NCBI RefSeq assembly: GCF_028583425.1
Contig: NC_072790.1
Span: 8,538,552-8,602,551, forward strand
Direction: 5' to 3'
DNA length: 64,000 bases
DNA from: Eublepharis macularius
Lineage: Eukaryota > Chordata > Lepidosauria > Squamata > Eublepharidae
The position numbers and the translations under genes were made by a program. Position 1 is the first letter of the stretch, and each line of letters begins with the position of its first letter. This document shows, in pieces, positions 37,601 to 43,600 of this stretch. The notes below the pieces were generated by a model that did not search any database, had not been told where the DNA came from, and was given only the letters and a program-made list of their open reading frames with translations.

Positions 37601-40600
37601 CGGTGCACTAACAGCCTAAAGCAGGGGTCCGCAACCTTTTTGAGTCTGGGGGCACATCTGGAATTCCGGCATGGTGTGGTGGGCACAGCAACAAAATGGC
37701 TGCCACACAATGGCTGTTGCGGGAGACGGAGTCAGCCTCAAAGAGCTTCCCTGTCAGCTTCCCTTCAGTTGCACAGTGAAACCCTCGAGCTGCGGAAGCC
37801 GTTTCTGCCAAAGCAATCTCTTTAAAAATCTGCACAACCAATCAGTTCCCCAGTGGCCAATCAGAGGCCGTGCTTTGCAGAATTTCCTGTCTCACGTGAT
37901 GGTCCAGTTTGGTGGAGCATTTACTTGAATTGTTTTAAAAGAAATGTGATGGCCGTTTATAGCAAGTTTAATGGCAGCAGGCTTGCCTCAGAGTGGGACG
38001 GAGATCTGTGAGCCTCGCGCAGAGCTTATTTTGGAAAACTGAGGCACGCCGTGGTCTTGAGCCTTTTTGCACATGACACCCTTAGTCACGGTGGCGGTAG
38101 TTTGTCTCGCTGTGTATTGGGGTGAGGTTTGAAGTGGAGTTTCTGCCTCACGTTTTTCAGCACTGGACTCTAGCTCTGAATCCAATTTCTGAGTCTCAGC
38201 TTTGACGGGGCCAAATGTTACGGTTGTCTCTGGGTCAGCCACAGTGATTTTCAGCCAGACGCCGTTTTATGAGTTCCCTGCTGTCAACACAACTCTGAGG
38301 TGCTGATCAGACCCTGCAGGCCTCAGGCTTGTGTTCCCAGTTGGATCTGGCAGAAAATCTTTGCAGCAGATCCAGAGGCAACCATTCCGCCCCTAAGGGC
38401 CAAAGTACAGAGATTACCGATTAAGTCTGTGAAGGTTTATATTTTTACTTGAAAGCAAACTCTGAGGCCTTTGTGTTTGATCTGCGCCTCGGTGCTGCGA
38501 GAGGAGAGAGAGGGTGCTTCAGGAACCAGAGAGCTATCCAAGGCCAGCTTGTTTGGCAACCTGTGTTGTGTAGTGGTCAAAGTGTCAGGCTAGGCCCAGA
38601 TCCAGATCCTGACTGTGCCGTGAGACTCAGTGTTTGGCCTTGCCTCTCTGTCGCTCTCTCTCAGCCTAACCTACCTCACAGGGTTGTTGGGGAAGACGAG
38701 AACCACGTGCCCTCCCCTGAGCTTCTTGGAGGCAGGGTGATATGGTAGATCGTCTCACTTCGTCACTTTCTTAGTCTTTGTCCAGAGAAAGATAATTTGC
38801 ACCTTCTCAAGGCATGCTGCTTTTTATTCCGTGGAGAGCTGGACTTGGGAGTCCGGCTCCCAGCACTTGACGGGGCGCCGCTTGCGCTGGTGCCGATGGT
38901 GTGGAGCCTAGGCACGGTCCTGGAGGCCTGCCAGACCTGCGTTCTTCCATCTCTGTCAGGTCAGGCAACTTGCTCCGTGTCTGGCTGCCCTCAACCCAGC
39001 TGCAGTGATCCTTGCGCCAGTCGCCTCCAGGCTGGATTACTGTAACTCGCTTTATGCTGGGCTGCCCTTGGGCCTGCTCCGGCAAGTGGTCCAATATGCA
39101 GCAGCATTTTTTCTAACTGGGACACCATTCCAGACACGTGTTACACCTGTTCTACGCCGGCTGCACTGGCTTCCAGTGGAATTCCGGATCCGGCTCAAGG
39201 TGTTGGTTTTAACCTTTAAGGCCCTTAGAGGACTGGGACTGACATACGTGCGGGACCATGTCTCACCCTCTGTTCCCCGGAGAATGCTCCGGTCAGCAGA
39301 AAAACAGCTGCTGGTGACCCCTGGCCCCAAGGAGATTTCGACGTGCCTCGACCAGGGCCAGGGCCTTTTTCACCTGGTGGAACTCTCTGTCTTTGGAGAC
39401 CTGAACCCAGCAGGACTTGCTGTCGTTCCGTTGCACTTGTCAGACAGAGATGATCTGCCAGGCTTATGAGGGTTGAGGTGGGCGGGTTTTTTAACTGGTC
39501 TCCTGCTTGGGGGGGGGGGGACATGCGCTCTCCCGTTTTAGGTTGCCAACAGGTGGATGGCCACCCTGCCCCATGGGCCCTGATACTTGGAGAACGGAGA
39601 TACACTGTGTGTGCTGCATTATGATGGTGTTTTAACACAACTTATCTGCTACCATTGTTTTTATCTTTATGCACATTGCCGTGTTGTACTCCGCTCTGAG
39701 CCTGCTCTGCAGGGAGAGCGGATTGAAAGTCCAATACAGTAAATAAAATAAATACACTCCAGTGCTAAGCAGTGGCTTTCTCAGTTTTAAAACGCAAGGT
39801 TTTTGGAAGAGTCATGGAGAGAAGAGGAAGAGATGGCTTCATGCCTCTTTCTTCTCCCTTCCCTCACTCTCTTGTTTCCTTGCAGTGCTGTTTGTCAAAT
39901 GTTTCTCTGCTTCCTTTTCCTTAAATGAGCGGCCTCTTAAACATTAGCTATGGTGTGCAAGTTAGTTTGCTGTCCTTGTGAGTTTTATTGCCCTAAAGGG
40001 ATTTGTGCATGTGAACGAAGCAGGACCGCAGTGTTAAGGGAGGGAGCTGGAAGGACTTATATTGGACAATCTAAATGGGATTGATCAGCCAACAGCGATC
40101 GATTACTGCAATATATGAGTAAAGTCAGCATTTTAAAAATAGACCACCGATACAGTGTGCCTGCTAATATTGGCAGAATTTAAATACTCTGAAATTCCAG
40201 ATGTAAGTGGAAAAGTTGTTGTTCCCCAAGATCTGCAGATGAACCTATTTGAATATTCTCCTTTCCAATTTCTCTGGAATAAGTGTGATTTGCAGGGGAT
40301 GGGGGAATGACACTTTAAATAAGAAAATTTCTTGTAAATAACTTGCATAAACCGTGGTTCTAGTTAAATAAAAGGTGCGACAGAGTATGTTTGTTCCTTT
40401 TATAACTCACAAGTGCGTCGGCACCTCCCCCCCCCCCCCCCGGGGTCTCCTAGCAGGAGCAAAAGGACAATGCAGAGCTCAACACCTTCTGGTGGGTCGT
40501 GGTTGCTTTTCCTGCAGGCGAAGTTCGACACTGAAATGCCGTGCGAGACGGTTAGCAAGATACATTTGGTTGACCTTGCTGGAAGCGAGAGAGCAGATGC

Positions 40601-43600
40601 CACTGGGGCTACGGGCGTTAGATTAAAAGAAGGAGGAAATATTAACAAATCCCTCGTGACGCTAGGAAATGTCATTTCTGCCTTAGGTACGTCTCCCTGT
40701 TTCTTGGTTTTGTTTTTTCATTGGTTGCCTGCTGAAGTAAAGTCTGCTCTCTTCCTTGCCACCCAGCCTCACTAAAGTATATTTGTTTTCCTCCTTTGTA
40801 GCTGATTTATCTCAGGATGCTGCGAACTCTCTTATAAAGAAGAAGCCAGTCTTTGTGCCTTACAGGGATTCTGTCTTGACGTGGCTTTTGAAAGATAGCC
40901 TAGGAGGAAACTCGAAAACAATAATGATTGCCAGTGAGTGGGCTTTTTTAACCTGTATCCCCAGTGCTTTACCTTTTTTAAAAAAAAGGTTTTCTATGAA
41001 TCTAATGTATTGAGATGGCAAATGATTCATTAAGTGGTGGCAGGGCTTTTTTTCAGGGGGGACGTGCGGGAACGGAGTTCCGGAACCTCTTGAAAATGGT
41101 CACATGGCTGGTGGCCCCGCCCCCTGATCTCCAGACAGAGGGGAGTTTCGATTACCCTCCGTGCCGCAATCTCAACTCCCCTCTGTCTGGAGATCAGGGG
41201 GTGGGGCCACCAGCCATGTGACCATTTTCTCCGAGGGCAACCCCCTGAGTTCCACCACCTCTTTTCCCAGAAAAAAAGCCTGGAGTGGCGGTATTAGCGG
41301 CTGTTCTCAGCATTGTCTTCTTCATAGCCGTAGTAGCAGTAAAACTTTCTGCCAACTGTGGGAGCCGAGAGAAGGATGCAGAGTTGGCGCGTCATGCGAA
41401 GGCCGCAGTCTGAGATGTTAGGGAAGGCTCCACTAATACCTGTGCCGCATCTTAGAGCAGAGACTCTGGCAATGCAATATATTGGCCTCTTGGCTTCTGA
41501 GTAGAACTGGGCTGCTTGAATGGCATGATAATTTTATTTTATTTACTTCATGTATGTCCCGCATTTCTCCCAGTGGGACCTAAGGTGGAGTAGGTGTGAC
41601 TGGACAGAGGTCTCTCAGCAAGTTTCCTTGGCAAGGTGGGGATTTGAAGCTGTGACATCCACATTTTAGTCTGGCACTCTACACACCGGCCGACAGAGTT
41701 TGATCACGTGGCCCTTGGCCATCTCCCTGGACTTGCCACCTCAAGTTACACCAGCCGCAGGGGCATGTGTGGGGCTCTAGTGAATTCCTGAGGAGATGCT
41801 CCAGGAAGAATAGTGGTGGAAGGCCCCATCCTCCTCACGCCCTGAGAGTCTCAGAGTGAGAGGGTGCTCGTGAGACGGTGCGCAGGGAGTGCTGCTTCTC
41901 CCTTCTTCCTCTTCCTACAATACCTGATATTGCCCCCATTCCCCCCCCCCCCCCACACACACATGGTGGTGGCTCTTTATCATGAGCAGCACTCGTTGGG
42001 TGAGAGTTGCAGAAGTAGGCCGGGCCCTTCTTGCCTGACCCTAAAGTTTGTTCAATAAGACACTAACAAATGCCCCCCTTTTCAGTAGCAGAAACAAGAC
42101 AGAAAATGGTGTCTGTGCCAATTATAAGAAGCTGCCTTGGTTTTGGTATTAATTATTCAGTTAAAGGCTGCTCTGCCTTTCTCTCAGTGTTTGTGTTTGT
42201 GTGTGTCAACGTTTGAACCTGCATAGTTTGCAGTGTGTTATGCTAGCTGTTAAACTATGCATAGAAAACGAGTAACCAAGTTAATAACAATATTCATCCC
42301 TATGCATTGTTCTCACTATAGCTGTAGAATATGCCGCTTGGCTTGTCTCTGCCCAGAGGAGGCTTCTGTGACTTTTAAATGAAACTCGCTATTTTTGGTG
42401 AACCTGTATCTGAATTCACTTCCTTCAGCTATTTCACCAGCCGACGTCAATTACGGGGAAACCTTAAGTACCCTTCGCTATGCAAACCGGGCTAAAAACA
42501 TCATTAACAAGCCAACCATCAATGAAGATCCAAATGTCAAGCTGATCCGTGAGCTCCGAGCGGAAATAGCCCGACTGAAAGCTCTGCTCGCTCAGGGGAA
42601 TCAGGTGAGCTTCCGCCCGGGAGAGACCCGGGCAGCTCTGGGGAGAGGCGCCGTCTGATTCGGTGTCTTGTGGAGAAGGCGCCTTTATAGTACGACGCTG
42701 ATTTTGACCTAGCTCGGGTGTTTTCCTGACATGGTTACTCTTTACATAGTGAATTAGTTAGCCAGGCTGCTTTCACTTGGGCGGGGGGCGGGCATTCCTT
42801 GTTTTGCTCTCTCTGATGCTGCAAATGCAGAAGGTGCCTCCAAACCCCCCGGGGGATTTTCTCCCTGCTTTCCCCATCACACTCCCCGTTCCCCCCTCTC
42901 CGGACCCCGGTGGGCTTTTTGACCTTTTTTCATTGACTAGGTAGTCCGTATGTTGCTGTAGTGTCCCGTCACTGTGGCCGTAGGCCTGCCCCCCATGTGA
43001 TGATGTGGGGGGAAATGGGGAGGAAATGGTGCTGCACGTGGGTGAGTAGACGAGGGGATACCCACGTTCTCTTCCACGCTCTCCTCAAGCCCGTTCTGTT
43101 TGGGGTGGGGAACACAGAGCAAGAGCTTTCGTTCTGAACAACCCGAGCATCTTCTTTTCCCTGCATCTTTGTGATATTGCACAAACCCAAACCTGTGGAA
43201 GGTAAATTTGACAGTTTGTTTTTTCAAAAAGCCTTATCCTGTACTCAGCTGTACATCCTCCCCAGAGACTGAGGCTGTGAGGGGCTCCCTTTCTTGCTTT
43301 GCAGCGGCCGTTGTTCCTTGCTCCAGTACTGGCTGTCTGTCTTGCCTGCCGTGCTTGAGCCTTTTAGCCGCTAGCAGGAGGAGAAAATTATGCATTGTAT
43401 GATTACGACCAGAAGATCTCTTCAGGCAAACGTAGACGACTCTGTGGCAACTGAGAATGCCTTAAAGATGCTGCTTTAGTGTGCTGCTCTTGCTTTCATC
43501 ACACACTCGTGTGTGTGTGTGTGTAAAGTACCGTAAAGTTGCAGCCAATTTTTGGCAACCCCCACAGGGGTTTTCAAGGCAAGAGCTGTTCAGAGGGGGC

